Shown: one piece after another, positions 42,553 through 54,720 of the stretch
Numbering within the stretch: position 1 is the first letter of the stretch
Layout of the letters: each line of letters opens with the position of its first letter
Assembly: GCF_006539865.1 (NCBI RefSeq)
Contig: NZ_BJNV01000005.1
Span: 39,322-103,321 of the forward strand
Length of the DNA: 64,000 nt
From: Zoogloea ramigera
GTDB lineage: Bacteria > Pseudomonadota > Gammaproteobacteria > Burkholderiales > Rhodocyclaceae
Direction: 5' to 3'
The notes under the pieces: generated by a model
Databases searched by the model: none
What the model was told of the DNA's origin: nothing
What the model saw: only the letters and a program-made list of their open reading frames with translations
Program-made: the position numbers and the translations under genes

Positions 42553-42846
42553 TCAGAAGAAATAATCGTCAGGCAGCACTTCCACCTGAAGATCGTTGTC
42601 CTTCGCGAAATTTCTGAGGAAGTTGTAAGCCAGGGGTTCGATGTCGTGGATCTTGCCATCCACCAGAACCGTCTTGTCGCCGCGCAGGTTACAGGCCGGG
42701 CGGACATAGGGCGAATAGGTCATCCGGTGATCGGCCCCGAACACCGACATGATCCCGCATAGACGATCCGCCCAGTCGCTCGGCCGGAAAGTCCGCCCGT
42801 CACTGGTGCGCCCCACAATCACGAAGTTTTCAATTTTTTGAATCAT
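42553..42846 (-). CDS. DUF3579 domain protein
   Basis: This is a 97-residue soluble protein. FVIVGRTSDGRTFRPSDWAD near the N-terminus and LRNFAKDNDLQVEVLPDDYF at the C-terminus match the DUF3579 family, common in betaproteobacteria and of unknown function. The ATG at 42846 is chosen because homology starts at MIQKIENF; the frame is open a little further. It stands alone. Confidence 0.82.
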   Translation of the reverse strand: MIQKIENFVIVGRTSDGRTFRPSDWADRLCGIMSVFGADHRMTYSPYVRPACNLRGDKTVLVDGKIHDIEPLAYNFLRNFAKDNDLQVEVLPDDYFF

Positions 42847-43064
42847 GTGCGATGTCGGAAATCTCGGGGTCGGCAAACCAATTCAAAAACCACCACACAA
42901 CAAAGCACACTGGTGCCGGCGGCCGCCCGGATTTTAGCAGGAAACCACCGCACCAACCGCAGCTTTACGCGACCCCCTCTCAGCTCCCAAAGCCGCGTCA
43001 CGCCTGACGGAACAGGGTTTCATTCAGCGCGGAAACAAACCCTTCAAAGCCTGCCAGCGGCATA

Positions 43065-43967
43065 TCAAGGCACCCCCTCCTCCACCAGAATCTCCTCCAG
43101 CCGCCTCACCCCCGGCCCGGCACCGTCCGGATCGGCAACGACGCAGTAGAGCTCCACAAAACGCTCCTCGGCGCCCCCGAGGGGCAAGGGCTTCAGCCGG
43201 CCGGCGGCGAGTTCGCCGCGGATGTGTGCTTCCGGATACCACGCAAAGCCATGCCCGCCACAGGCCGCCGCGATGGACATCCCCATGCTGCTGAAGGTCC
43301 ACCGCTGCTCGACCTCGACCGTGGTGGTGCGCCGATCGCGGCGGGCACTGGTCGCCCGCACCGGCAGGTGGCGATGGGCGCGGAGATCGATCTCGTGCAA
43401 CGGGCGCCCCAAACGATGCAGCGGATGATCGGGGCTTGCCACCGCGATCAGGCGCACGTTCATTAGTGGCCGACCGAGGAAGCCCGGCGGAATGGTGGGC
43501 GTCACCGCGATGTCGGCCTGCCCGCCGAGCAGGGCCTCGGCGGCGCCGCCCAGCACCGACTCGATCACCTCGATGCGGGTGCGAGGCGCCTCGGCGCCGA
43601 ACCGGGCCAGCGCGGCAAGCAGCCTGTCCGGCGGGTACAGCACCTCGACCGCCAGCCCGATCTCGGCCTCCCAGCCGGCCGACAGCTTGCGCGCCGCCTG
43701 CTCCAGGTCGCCGGCCTCGCCGAGCAGCGCCAGCGCCCGCCGGTAGAGCATGTGCCCCGTCGGCGTGAGCACCGCCTTGCGGCCGTGGATCTCGAAGGCA
43801 CGCAGGCCAAGCTGGGCCTCGATCTTCTGCACTGCGTAGCTCACCGCCGACTGGCTCTTGTGCAGGGCCTCGGCAGCCTGGGCGTAGCCGCCGGCCTCGA
43901 CCACCGCGACGAGCGAGCGCCATTGCTCGAGGGAGATGTGGGGCGCCGACCGTGAAATCAGATTCAT
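43065..43967 (-). CDS. LysR family transcriptional regulator
   Basis: The 300-residue regulator has an N-terminal winged helix-turn-helix (SLVAVVEAGGYAQAAEALHKSQSAVSYAVQKIE, shown here as family features at residues 18-50) and a periplasmic-binding-like effector domain. It is divergent from the azoreductase and pirin genes with a 97-base gap containing an ATTC-N5-GAAT dyad. It is therefore likely to control them and itself. The inducer is unknown; quinones or aromatic electrophiles would fit the target genes. Confidence 0.92.
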   Translation of the reverse strand: MNLISRSAPHISLEQWRSLVAVVEAGGYAQAAEALHKSQSAVSYAVQKIEAQLGLRAFEIHGRKAVLTPTGHMLYRRALALLGEAGDLEQAARKLSAGWEAEIGLAVEVLYPPDRLLAALARFGAEAPRTRIEVIESVLGGAAEALLGGQADIAVTPTIPPGFLGRPLMNVRLIAVASPDHPLHRLGRPLHEIDLRAHRHLPVRATSARRDRRTTTVEVEQRWTFSSMGMSIAAACGGHGFAWYPEAHIRGELAAGRLKPLPLGGAEERFVELYCVVADPDGAGPGVRRLEEILVEEGVP

Positions 43968-43984
43968 ATCAGCTTATTAGATAG

Positions 43985-43997
43985 ATTCGAGCTGAAT
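43985..43997. promoter_or_regulatory. Candidate LysR operator (T-N11-A dyad)
   Basis: ATTC-GAGCT-GAAT is an interrupted palindrome of the T-N11-A form bound by LysR regulators. It lies 18 bases from the LysR start and 68 bases from the azoR start. A possible -10 box, TAATAC, lies at 44030-44035 for azoR. Confidence 0.45.
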
Positions 43998-44064
43998 TTT
44001 GCGCTTTTTTATCTCTCGGGCAAATTGTTTAATACAGCCATCCCAACCCGACACGGAGCCTGAA

Positions 44065-44667
44065 ATGAACACCCTTCTCAAGATCAACGCCAGCCTGTTC
44101 TCCGCCAACGGCCAGTCCAGCCAGCTCACCGAACGTTTTGCCGCCGCCTGGCAGGCCAGCCACCCGGGCAGCCGTGTCGTCGAGCGCGACCTGGCCGCCA
44201 ACCCGGTGCCCCACCTGGACGGCGCCCGCTTCATGGCCTTTCTTGCCAAGCCCGAAGAACGCAGCGCCGAACAACAGGCGGTGGTCGATTTCTCCGACGC
44301 CCTGATCGCCGAGCTGCGTGCCGCCGACGCCGTCGTGATCGGCCTGCCGATGTACAACTTCGGCATCCCGTCCCAGCTGAAGGCCTACTTCGACCACATC
44401 GCCCGGGCCGGCGTCACCTTCCGCTACACCGCCAACGGCCCGGAAGGCCTGATCACCGGCAAGAAGGTTTATGTGCTGGCCACCCGCGGCGGCGTTTATG
44501 CCGGCACCCCCCAGGACAGCCAGACCGCCTACGTGCGCGACTTCCTCGGCTTCATCGGCATCACCGACCTGGAGTTCATCTACGCCGAGGGCCTCAACAT
44601 GGGCGACGAGAGCAAGAACGCCGCCCTCGCCCAGGCCCACCAATCCCTCGCCGCCCTCACCGCCTGA
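44065..44667 (+). CDS. azoR: FMN-dependent NADH:quinone reductase / azoreductase
   Basis: The 200-residue flavodoxin-fold enzyme of the AzoR family has [17 protein letters not shown] (FMN phosphate binding) and [20 protein letters not shown] with the Tyr/Asn FMN pocket. It also has [11 protein letters not shown]. It reduces quinones and azo compounds by two electrons with NADH, protecting against electrophile stress. ATG at 44065. The next gene is a pirin 14 bases away, and the LysR gene is divergent. Confidence 0.93.
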   Translation: MNTLLKINASLFSANGQSSQLTERFAAAWQASHPGSRVVERDLAANPVPHLDGARFMAFLAKPEERSAEQQAVVDFSDALIAELRAADAVVIGLPMYNFGIPSQLKAYFDHIARAGVTFRYTANGPEGLITGKKVYVLATRGGVYAGTPQDSQTAYVRDFLGFIGITDLEFIYAEGLNMGDESKNAALAQAHQSLAALTA

Positions 44668-44681
44668 ACCCGGAGACCATC

Positions 44682-45539
44682 ATGACGACACGCAGCCTCT
44701 CGCGAATCATCCCGTCCATCCCCGTCTCCGACGGGGCCGGCGTCAAGCTGCGGCGCAGCCTCGGACAAAACCAGGGGCTGCGCCTCGACCCCTTCCTGAT
44801 GCTCGACGAGTTCGCCTCGGACAACCCGGACGACTACATCGCCGGCTTCCCGCCCCACCCGCACCGGGGCTTCGAGACCGTCACCTACATGCTGGAAGGC
44901 GATTTCCAGCACCAGGACCACCTGGGCAACAGCGGCCACCTGCGCGGCGGCGGTGCCCAGTGGATGACCGCCGGGCGCGGCATCATCCACTCCGAGATGC
45001 CGCTGCAACAGAGCGGCCGCCTGCACGGCTTCCAGTTCTGGATCAACCTGCCGGCCCGCGAGAAGATGAAGCCCGCCAGCTACCGCGACATCCAGCCCGA
45101 GGAGATCCCCGAGCAGGAGATCGACGGCGGACGCGTGCGGGTGATCGCCGGCACCTTCGACGGCGGCGACGGCCAGGCCACCCCCGGCCCGATCCAGGGC
45201 CTGTCCACCGCGCCCCTGTTCCTCGACCTCCGGCTGGATGCCGGCGCCCGCGTGAGCCAGCGGATCGAGGCCGGTCATACCGCCTTCCTGTACCCCTACG
45301 CAGGCAGCCTGTCGGTCATCTCGGGCGACAGCGCCCACCCCCTGCCCGCCCGGCAGGCCGGCGTGCTGTCGGACGGCGAACGAGTCGAGCTCGAAGCGGG
45401 CCCTGATGGTTGCGGCGTGCTGCTGATCACCGCCCGGCCGCTGGGCGAGCCCGTGGTGCAGTACGGGCCCTTCGTGATGAACACGCGGGAGGAGATCGAG
45501 CAGGCCCTCGACGACTACCGGGCCGGCACCTTGGCCTGA
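44682..45539 (+). CDS. Pirin family protein
   Basis: The 285-residue bicupin has the metal site in FPPHPHRGFETVTYMLEG (two His of the HPH motif), followed by a third His in GIIHSEMP and a Glu. Bacterial pirins may have quercetin dioxygenase activity or act as redox sensors. It is cotranscribed with azoR, a common pairing, and so is probably part of the same electrophile response. Confidence 0.9.
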   Translation: MTTRSLSRIIPSIPVSDGAGVKLRRSLGQNQGLRLDPFLMLDEFASDNPDDYIAGFPPHPHRGFETVTYMLEGDFQHQDHLGNSGHLRGGGAQWMTAGRGIIHSEMPLQQSGRLHGFQFWINLPAREKMKPASYRDIQPEEIPEQEIDGGRVRVIAGTFDGGDGQATPGPIQGLSTAPLFLDLRLDAGARVSQRIEAGHTAFLYPYAGSLSVISGDSAHPLPARQAGVLSDGERVELEAGPDGCGVLLITARPLGEPVVQYGPFVMNTREEIEQALDDYRAGTLA

Positions 45540-45571
45540 ACCGCCGGGCGCGCTTGCGACGCCCGAAAATC

Positions 45572-45656
45572 CTCAAGGAAACGGAGGGCCGCCCCAAGTT
45601 TCCTTGCCCCCCCACGGGGGGCGGGCTTGGCGAAGCTCGGCCCTGGGGGCGCTCAG
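45572..45656 (+). repeat. Dispersed intergenic repeat, copy B
   Basis: The second copy of the element at 42346-42427, about 85 bases in the same orientation, starts CTCAAGGAAACGG and ends GGGGGCGCTCAG. It differs from copy A by scattered substitutions and small length changes. It begins 33 bases after the pirin stop and runs into a hairpin at 45655-45680. Confidence 0.75.
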
Positions 45657-45680
45657 AGGCCGCTCCCGGGAGCGGCCTCT
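45655..45680. terminator. Hairpin between convergent pirin and FadL-like genes
   Basis: An 11-bp perfect stem (AGAGGCCGCTC / GAGCGGCCTCT) closes on CCGG. There is no T tract on either strand, so it is a possible weak or Rho-assisted bidirectional end point. Confidence 0.5.
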
Positions 45681-45705
45681 GCCATTTCACACAAGCCGGC
45701 GAGCC

Positions 45706-46959
45706 TTACAAGGCCCAGGAATACCCGACGCTGAGCATCTGCTCACGCATGTGAAGGGTGGCCTCGCCGCCGCCGAAGCTGCCCGGAATCGAGCCGGAAC
45801 CCGACACCGTGACCTTCGGCGCATACATGTAAGCCAGGCTCCACTCGCCACCGCTCGCCACCTTGAAGCTGCCGCCCAGGCTGTAGTGGTTGCGCACGAC
45901 GCCCGGCGCCAGAATGTTGAAGAAGGTCTGACTCGCCGGCACCGGTTGCTGCACACGGCTCGCCCCGGCACGCAGGGTCAGGCGGTCATCGTAGGCATAC
46001 ACCGCGCCCAGTTTCACCACCGAGACGTCGTTCCAGCCAAAGCCGGCACCGCCGTCGCTGCCCAGCGCACCGCCCGCAAACAGGCGCTGGATCGGGTTGC
46101 CGACCGATTTGACGCTGCTGTATTCGATGCGCTGCCAGTCCGCCGCCAGGGTCAGCGCCGGGCTCGCCTGCCAGGCCAGGCCGAGGCCGTAGCTCGCCGG
46201 GATGTCGAAACCGCCACCGCCTTCAAAAAGGCCCTTGTAGCGGTCGAACTCGCTCATCTCGATGCGTGACGACCAGCTCGCCCCCAGCCGCAAATCGGGG
46301 AGAACCTGGCCGAGCCAGCCCAGCTTGACACCCAAGCCGGTGGAGCTGTCATGGCCCCGATCGCTCACCGAACCCGGGTTGGCCGTCATGCCCTCGAAGG
46401 CGCTCAAGCCCGTGGCGGCAAAGCGCTGGTACGCAAAGGTCAGCGCCGCACCGACGGAATGCCCCACGGCCGGCCGGAAGGCCACCGACGGCGTGACGAA
46501 GAGCTGCTGCAGGTCGATACCCGCCTTACCCCGCGACCCGAAGGCCGCAAACGGGTTGCGATCGTAGTCGGTGTTCATGCCGCCATTGCCATACACCGCC
46601 ACGCCCCAGGCCAGATCAGGCGACGCCTGACGGGCGTAACCCAGCTCCGGGATCAGGAAATTGTGGGTCTGGTTGCCCGAAAAGTCGCCATCTGCCCCAT
46701 AGGCGTTGCCCCGGATCGCCGCGCCCCGGTCGGGCCGGAAGAGATGCACACCCAGGTCGAGGCGGTTTCCAACCGACAGTGTTCCGGCGGGGTTGGTCGC
46801 CGCCGCGAGCCCGTCCTGGGGCAAGGCAATCGAAACCCCGGCGACACCGATGCTCCGGACGCCATAACCGTGGGCGAAGTAGCCATTGGTGGCCGAGGCG
46901 GCAAGTGGCCAGCCAAGGGCAGCCAGGCTGGTGGCCATGATGGCCTTGCGAAGATTCAT
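45706..46959 (-). CDS. OmpP1/FadL/TodX family outer membrane transporter
   Basis: The 417-residue beta-barrel protein has a signal peptide ending AASA. The FadL-type N-terminal plug follows ([22 protein letters not shown], shown at residues 24-45, and AAATNPAG). The C-terminus ends in an alternating barrel strand ([10 protein letters not shown]). It should carry hydrophobic compounds such as long-chain fatty acids or aromatics across the outer membrane. The ATG at 46959 has GGGAG upstream; the frame is open further but has no homology. Single-gene unit. Confidence 0.9.
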   Translation of the reverse strand: MNLRKAIMATSLAALGWPLAASATNGYFAHGYGVRSIGVAGVSIALPQDGLAAATNPAGTLSVGNRLDLGVHLFRPDRGAAIRGNAYGADGDFSGNQTHNFLIPELGYARQASPDLAWGVAVYGNGGMNTDYDRNPFAAFGSRGKAGIDLQQLFVTPSVAFRPAVGHSVGAALTFAYQRFAATGLSAFEGMTANPGSVSDRGHDSSTGLGVKLGWLGQVLPDLRLGASWSSRIEMSEFDRYKGLFEGGGGFDIPASYGLGLAWQASPALTLAADWQRIEYSSVKSVGNPIQRLFAGGALGSDGGAGFGWNDVSVVKLGAVYAYDDRLTLRAGASRVQQPVPASQTFFNILAPGVVRNHYSLGGSFKVASGGEWSLAYMYAPKVTVSGSGSIPGSFGGGEATLHMREQMLSVGYSWAL

Positions 46960-47120
46960 GTGATGACTCCCTGGGGGGTGTTTCTGTCTTATTGTTTGCC
47001 CGATCGCGGGCGGGCTCACGGGCCGGCAACACCGCCACAGCGAGCGGCCAGGAGCGAAACGCTGCGGGCGGATTTTCGGCTGGCCCGGGGGCGAGCTTTC
47101 GGGCTGAATTGCGGCGCCGA

Positions 47121-47152
47121 AAAACAAAAAGCCACTCGAGGAGTGGCTTTTT
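47121..47152 (-). terminator. Intrinsic terminator of tRNA-Pro
   Basis: On the minus strand AAAAAGCCACTC pairs with GAGTGGCTTTTT around a 3-base loop, followed by GTTTTTC. It begins 11 bases after the CCA end of tRNA-Pro. Confidence 0.92.
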
Positions 47153-47162
47153 GCAGAATTTT

Positions 47163-47239
47163 TGGTCGGGGAAAGAGGATTCGAACCTCCGGCCCCTGCG
47201 TCCCGAACGCAGTGCTCTACCAGGCTGAGCTATTCCCCG
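47163..47239 (-). tRNA. proK: tRNA-Pro, anticodon CGG
   Basis: The 77-base tRNA starts CGGGGAATAGC, has anticodon stem-loop CTGCG-TTCGGGA-CGCAG (anticodon CGG, G37) and T arm GGAGGTTCGAATCCTC. It ends with an encoded CCA. The C1-G72 pair is the hallmark of bacterial tRNA-Pro. A terminator follows immediately. No integrase or duplicated 3' end was seen nearby. Confidence 0.96.
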
Positions 47240-47246
47240 ACACGGC

Positions 47247-47278
47247 CCTTGAAACGTAACGCTTGCTTACTTTCAAGG
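47247..47278 (-). other. Hairpin in the tRNA-Pro 5' leader
   Basis: CCTTGAAA (47247-47254) and TTTCAAGG (47271-47278) form an 8-bp stem, extended by GTAA/TTAC inside. It lies immediately upstream of the mature tRNA 5' end. It may guide leader processing. Confidence 0.45.
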
Positions 47279-47325
47279 AACTCTCCCCGGCACCTAAAAT
47301 TGCTGATTGCCGTGGAAAGACCGCT

Positions 47326-47354
47326 ATTATTCACGAACTCGGCAGAAAGAGCAA
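47326..47354 (-). promoter_or_regulatory. Probable sigma-70 promoter for tRNA-Pro
   Basis: On the minus strand TTGCTC (47354-47349) is followed after 17 bases by AATAAT (47331-47326). It lies about 90 bases upstream of the tRNA. It is the only good promoter-like pair seen in this gap. Confidence 0.45.
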
Positions 47355-47409
47355 GATCTTCAACGCATTTCTTTGAGCCGACGCCCACACCTGCCGGCGA
47401 TGGGGCCGA

Positions 47410-47589
47410 TCAGGCCTGCGTGAGGTTCGGGTGGGTCGCGGCGACTTCCTCGTGCTCCCATTCCTTGACGGTTTCCGAGAGGAGGCGCGCTTTCTCGTGG
47501 GTATCCGGCGCGTGGTGATGCTCGCGCTCGAAGGCCTCCAACGCATCGTGACAAGCCTCGGCCTTCGAGTGTGCATGGGTATGGGGCAT
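47410..47589 (-). CDS. Small His/Glu-rich protein, 59 residues
   Basis: This small open frame reads MPHTHAHSKAEACHDALEAF at its start and ends EEVAATHPNLTQA. AAGGA is well placed ahead of the ATG. It carries ten histidines, many glutamates and one cysteine, and is likely helical in its middle part (ARLLSETVKEWEHEE). Such composition could bind metal, but no family was recognised. It sits alone between tRNA-Pro and the divergent hybrid kinase gene. Confidence 0.7.
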   Translation of the reverse strand: MPHTHAHSKAEACHDALEAFEREHHHAPDTHEKARLLSETVKEWEHEEVAATHPNLTQA

Positions 47590-47834
47590 GATTCAGCTTC
47601 CTTTTCAACAACACAGAAATCGGTGCGCAACAATGCTGCGCCGCACAAATCATTCTACCGATCATCCAAAACAGCCCGCAAGCGCCTTCCGCACTGCAGC
47701 AAAAATTTCGTTTGTTTTTCCCTGAAAAGCCCACCCCAAACCGGGCCCGCTGCAATACCATCGATCGCATTACCAAGTGCATGAAACCTGTCGCCGGGTG
47801 CAAGTAAACACGCGGCCGGCAGGCCGGGGAAAAA
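47590..47834. other. Intergenic region between small protein gene and hybrid kinase
   Basis: These 245 bases between divergent genes are lower in GC than the surroundings. They should hold the promoters of both genes. No additional gene, repeat or clear operator was recognised. Confidence 0.4.
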
Positions 47835-50732
<2,898 letters not shown>

Positions 50733-50852
50733 CAGCCTGTCGGGCCAGGACAGCTGATGTCGATCTGGCCAGCTCCATGTTCTGGCCGCCAGACCTTGTT
50801 CGATTGGCCGGCGCAACATCGGCCGCCCTGGCGGGTCTTCCGCCGGTTTGCT

Positions 50853-51455
50853 TCACGCCGCACCAACGCTGCTTGAGCGCAGCCTGAGCGCCGCCAGATC
50901 GGCGGGGGTATCCACGTCCTGCAGCACGCCCGGGTCATCGGTTTGAAGGGTTTGCAGCAGCGCCGCGTGCTGCCGGAGGATGGCGCGAGCGCCTTCGTCC
51001 CCCTCGAGCGCCAGCAAGGCATCCTTCCAGCGGGCTGCGAAGCCCACCGGATGCCCACGCCGCCCGGCGTGCACGGGCGCCGCCAGGGCCGCGCCGCCGG
51101 CAATCGCCTCCGCCACCCTTCGCAGGGTCGGCACGCCGATGCACGGCATGTCGGCCAGCGCCACCACCCAGCCATCCGTATCGCCGCCCGCCGCCACCCC
51201 GGCCGCCAGGCTGTGGCCCATGCCGCTGTGGGCCACAGCGCAGCGCACCACCGTGAGCCCCTCGGCTTCGAGCAGCACCGCCAGTGCATCCTGCTCGGGG
51301 CGCAGCACGGCGATGCTGTCGGCGCAGGCCGCCTTCAGCGCCCGGGCCGCGGCAACGGCCACCGGCGTGCCGTTCGCCAGCGCCTGCATCAGCTTGTCGG
51401 CGCCGAAACGCCGCCCCTGCCCCGCCGCCAGCAGCAGGCCGACGATCCGCGCCAT
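50853..51455 (-). CDS. mocA: MocA-like molybdenum cofactor nucleotidyltransferase
   Basis: The 200-residue MobA-like NTP transferase has the nucleotide loop LLLAAGQGRRFGADK at residues 7-21, VVALADMPCIG in the active site and GHPVGFAARW. In this context it should transfer CMP to molybdopterin to make the MCD cofactor used by xanthine-oxidase-family enzymes. It is the last gene of the operon with xdhC-like, iorB-like and iorA-like genes, four bases after the xdhC-like stop. Confidence 0.87.
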   Translation of the reverse strand: MARIVGLLLAAGQGRRFGADKLMQALANGTPVAVAAARALKAACADSIAVLRPEQDALAVLLEAEGLTVVRCAVAHSGMGHSLAAGVAAGGDTDGWVVALADMPCIGVPTLRRVAEAIAGGAALAAPVHAGRRGHPVGFAARWKDALLALEGDEGARAILRQHAALLQTLQTDDPGVLQDVDTPADLAALRLRSSSVGAA

Positions 51456-51458
51456 GCC

Positions 51459-52457
51459 TCAGCCCAGGCCGCAGCCGGCGCGGGCCGGCGCGGCGGATTC
51501 GGGCCGCGGCAGCAGCGCGCCATTCTTCACCGCGGTGATTTCGGCCAGTATCGACACCGCGATCTCCGGCGGCGTGCGGCTGCCGATGGGCAGGCCGACC
51601 GGGCCGTGGAGCCGGCCGACCTCGGCGCCGGAGAGGTCGAAGTACTCCAGCAGGCGCGCCCGGCGGGCCGCGTTGTTGCTCCGCGAGCCCAGCGCGCCCA
51701 CGTAAAAGGCCGGCGACTTGAGCGCCTCGAGGAGCGCCATGTCGTCGAGCTTGGGGTCATGGGTGAGGGCCACGATCGCCGTGTGGGGGTCGGGCAGCAT
51801 CGCCGTCACCACGTCGTCGGGCATGCCCGGCAGCAGCGGCGCGCCGGCCACGTCCCACTCGGCGGCGTATTCCTCCCGCGGGTCGCAGACGCTCACCGCG
51901 TAATCCAACGCCTGGGCCATGGTCGCCAGGTAGCGGCCGATCTGCCCGGCGCCGATGATCAGGAGGCGCCAGCGCGGGCCATGGATGGTGGCGAGGCGCT
52001 GCCCGTCCCACCCCGGCGCCTCGCCCCGGCAGGCGTCGGCGATCGTCACGGCCCCCGAGGCGATGTCCACCTCCCGCCGCACCAGCTGCCCGGCCTCGAT
52101 GCGGCGGGCCAGATCGGCAAGGCGCCGCATGTCGGGCGCCGGCTCCACCACCAGCTCGAGGGTGCCGCCGCAGGGCAGCCCGAAGCGGGCCGCCTCGTCC
52201 CGGGTGACCCCGTAAGTCAGCACGAAGGGCTGGCTGCCGGCGATGCGGCCATCCTGCATGCGCGCGACCAGATCGTCCTCGATGCAGCCGCCCGACACCG
52301 AGCCCTGCACCCGGCCGTCGTCCCGCAGGGCCATCCAGGCCCCTGCCGGGCGCGGCGCCGAGCCCCAGGTGCGGGCCACCGTGACCAGCGCGGCCCGGTG
52401 CCCCTCCGCGGCCCACCCTTGCAGGGCGGCGAGCACCTGCATGTCCTGGCTATGCAT
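51459..52457 (-). CDS. xdhC: XdhC family molybdoenzyme maturation factor
   Basis: The 332-residue protein has an N-terminal XdhC/CoxI domain (GSAPRPAGAWMAL, GSVSGGCIEDDLV, PCGGTLELVVEP) and a C-terminal Rossmann domain (LLIIGAGQIGRYLATMAQ). XdhC proteins bind and sulfurate the molybdenum cofactor and insert it into hydroxylases. It lies between the catalytic subunit gene and the MocA-like gene, which fits a dedicated maturation role. Confidence 0.9.
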   Translation of the reverse strand: MHSQDMQVLAALQGWAAEGHRAALVTVARTWGSAPRPAGAWMALRDDGRVQGSVSGGCIEDDLVARMQDGRIAGSQPFVLTYGVTRDEAARFGLPCGGTLELVVEPAPDMRRLADLARRIEAGQLVRREVDIASGAVTIADACRGEAPGWDGQRLATIHGPRWRLLIIGAGQIGRYLATMAQALDYAVSVCDPREEYAAEWDVAGAPLLPGMPDDVVTAMLPDPHTAIVALTHDPKLDDMALLEALKSPAFYVGALGSRSNNAARRARLLEYFDLSGAEVGRLHGPVGLPIGSRTPPEIAVSILAEITAVKNGALLPRPESAAPARAGCGLG

Positions 52458-52532
52458 GGCCCGCCTCCCCGCTCCCGGCTGCCGGCATCGACGGGAAAAT
52501 GACGCCGCCCGCGCAACTTGACGTGCCCATCG

Positions 52533-54710
52533 TCAGGCCTTCAGCGCCGCCGCCTGGAAGGGCAGACGGGTCAGCCACTTTCCGGTGGCCGCGGCGATCG
52601 CGTTGGCCACCGCCGGCGCCACCGGCGGCACGCCGGGCTCGCCGATGCCGGTCGGGTTCTCGGCAGACTGCACGATGTGCACCTCCACCTTCGGCATCTC
52701 GTTGATGCGGATCGGCGCGTAGTCGCCAAAGTTGCCCTGCTCGACCACGCCGTCCTTGAGGGTGATCTCGCCGTGCAGCGCCGCCGACAGCGCAAAGCCC
52801 ACCGAGCCCTCCACCTGGGCGCGCACGTTGTCCGGGTTGATCGCCAGGCCGCAATCCACCGCCGACACGATGCGATCGACCTTTACGCTGCCGTCGGCGG
52901 CCACCGTCACCTCGGCTACCTGGGCCACGAAGGAGTGGAAGGATTCATGCACCGCCACGCCGCGGCCGCGCCGCTCACCGGGTTTGCCCGCCGCCAGCGG
53001 CGTGCCCCAGCCGGCCTTGTCGGCCGCGAGCTTGAGCACCGCCGCATGGCGCGGGTGCTTGCCCAGCAGCTTGAGGCGCATCGCCACCGGGTCCTGCCCG
53101 GCTTCGGCCGCCAGCCGGTCGAGGAAGGTTTCGGTGGAATAGGCCGTGTGGGTCGAGCCCACCGAGCGCCACCACAGCACCGGCACCTTGATGTCGGTGG
53201 GCGTGTGCAGCTCGACCTGCAGGTTGGGGATGGCGTAGGGCAGGTTCGCCGCGCCCTCCACCGACACCGCGTCGATGCCGTTCTTCACCATCACCGGCTC
53301 GAAGGCCGAGCCGGCGATGATCGACTGGCCCACCAGCCGGTGACGCCAGGCGCGGATGCTGCCGTCGGCGTCCAGCGCGGCCTCGATGCGGTGGTGGAAC
53401 AGCGGCCGGTAGTAGCCCGCCTTCATGTCGTCCTCGCGCATCCACACCAGCTTGACCGGCGCCCGGGTGCCGCTGGCCTTGACGATGGAGGCCGCCTCGC
53501 GCAGGTAGTCCGACTGCGTGCACGCCCGCCGGCCGAAGCTGCCGCCGGCGTAGAGCATGTGGATCTTCACCTTCTCGGGCGGCAGGCCGAACATCGCCGC
53601 CAGGGTAGCCTGGTCGACGGTCTGGAACTGCTCGCCGTTCCACACCTCGAGGCCGTCGTCGGTGCGCTGCACTACGCAGTTCATCGGCTCCATCGCCGCG
53701 TGGGCGAGGTAGGGGAAGTCGTAGCTGGCCGACACCACCTTGGCCGCGCCGGCAAAGGCGCCGGCCGTGTCGCCCTCGCTGCGGGCCACCAGGCCGGGCT
53801 GGGCGGCGAGCTCGCGGTAACGGGCGAGGATCTCGTCGGAGCCCAGCTTGAAGGCAGCGCTGTCGTCCCACTCGACGGTGAGCGCATCGCGGCCCTTCCT
53901 GGCGCTCCAGGTGTCGCGGGCCAGCACGGCCACGCCAGCCGGGACCGCCACCACATCCACCACGCCCTTGACCGCCTTAGCCTTGCTCGCATCGAAGGCC
54001 TTCACCTTGCCGCCAAAGCGCGGCGGATGGGCCACCACCGCCACCAGCATGCCGGGCAGGTGCAAGTCCTGGGTGAATTGCGCCGAGCCGTCGGTCTTGG
54101 CGGCGCTATCCTTGCGCGGCGCTCGCTTGCCGATAAGGCGGAAATCCTTCGGGTCTTTCAGCGTGACACTGGTCGGCACGGCTTCGAGGGAGGCCGCCTC
54201 GGCCAGCTCGCCAAACGTTGCCTTGCGGCCGCTGGCGGCGTGGTGCAGCACGCCTTCGGCCACCGTGATCTCGGCGGCCGGCACCTTCCAGCGCTTCGCG
54301 GCGGCGGACACCAGCATGGCCCGGGCGGTGGCGCCGGTCTGGCGCATCTGGCCCCAGGAGTTGGCCATCGCGGTGCTGCCGCCGGTGCCCTGGGCGCCGC
54401 CGAAGAACAGGTTGTTGTAGCGCTTGGCGTCGGCCGGCGCGCCCTCCACCTTCACCTGGGCCCAGGCCGCGTCGAGCTCTTCGGCGACGATGGTGGCGAG
54501 GCCGGTGTAGGTGCCCTGCCCCATTTCCAGGTGCTTGGAGATCACGGTGACGGTGTTGTCGGCGCCGATACGCAAAAAGGGCGTCGGCTCGAAGCTGGCG
54601 GCGGCGCCCGTCTTGGCGGCGAGGCTGACGCCGGGCAGCGCGAGGCCGAGGGTGAGACCGGCGGTGCCCTGCAGGAAGCCGCGGCGGGAGAGATTCTGGA
54701 TGGTCGTCAT
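52533..54710 (-). CDS. Molybdopterin-binding subunit of a periplasmic molybdenum hydroxylase (IorB-like)
   Basis: The 725-residue catalytic subunit of the xanthine oxidase family has a Tat signal (SRRGFLQG, residues 8-15), so it is exported folded. Cofactor-binding features are [21 protein letters not shown] and the catalytic Glu691 in [13 protein letters not shown]. The two-subunit form without an FAD subunit resembles isoquinoline 1-oxidoreductase and periplasmic aldehyde dehydrogenases that pass electrons to cytochrome c. ATG at 54710. The substrate is unknown; aldehydes or N-heterocycles are the main options. Confidence 0.88.
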   Translation of the reverse strand: MTTIQNLSRRGFLQGTAGLTLGLALPGVSLAAKTGAAASFEPTPFLRIGADNTVTVISKHLEMGQGTYTGLATIVAEELDAAWAQVKVEGAPADAKRYNNLFFGGAQGTGGSTAMANSWGQMRQTGATARAMLVSAAAKRWKVPAAEITVAEGVLHHAASGRKATFGELAEAASLEAVPTSVTLKDPKDFRLIGKRAPRKDSAAKTDGSAQFTQDLHLPGMLVAVVAHPPRFGGKVKAFDASKAKAVKGVVDVVAVPAGVAVLARDTWSARKGRDALTVEWDDSAAFKLGSDEILARYRELAAQPGLVARSEGDTAGAFAGAAKVVSASYDFPYLAHAAMEPMNCVVQRTDDGLEVWNGEQFQTVDQATLAAMFGLPPEKVKIHMLYAGGSFGRRACTQSDYLREAASIVKASGTRAPVKLVWMREDDMKAGYYRPLFHHRIEAALDADGSIRAWRHRLVGQSIIAGSAFEPVMVKNGIDAVSVEGAANLPYAIPNLQVELHTPTDIKVPVLWWRSVGSTHTAYSTETFLDRLAAEAGQDPVAMRLKLLGKHPRHAAVLKLAADKAGWGTPLAAGKPGERRGRGVAVHESFHSFVAQVAEVTVAADGSVKVDRIVSAVDCGLAINPDNVRAQVEGSVGFALSAALHGEITLKDGVVEQGNFGDYAPIRINEMPKVEVHIVQSAENPTGIGEPGVPPVAPAVANAIAAATGKWLTRLPFQAAALKA

Positions 54711-54720
54711 GCGGATCTCC

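Noticed and set aside
47163..47239. tRNA-Pro as an integration site of a genomic island
   Set aside because: No integrase gene and no duplicated tRNA 3' end were found on either side.
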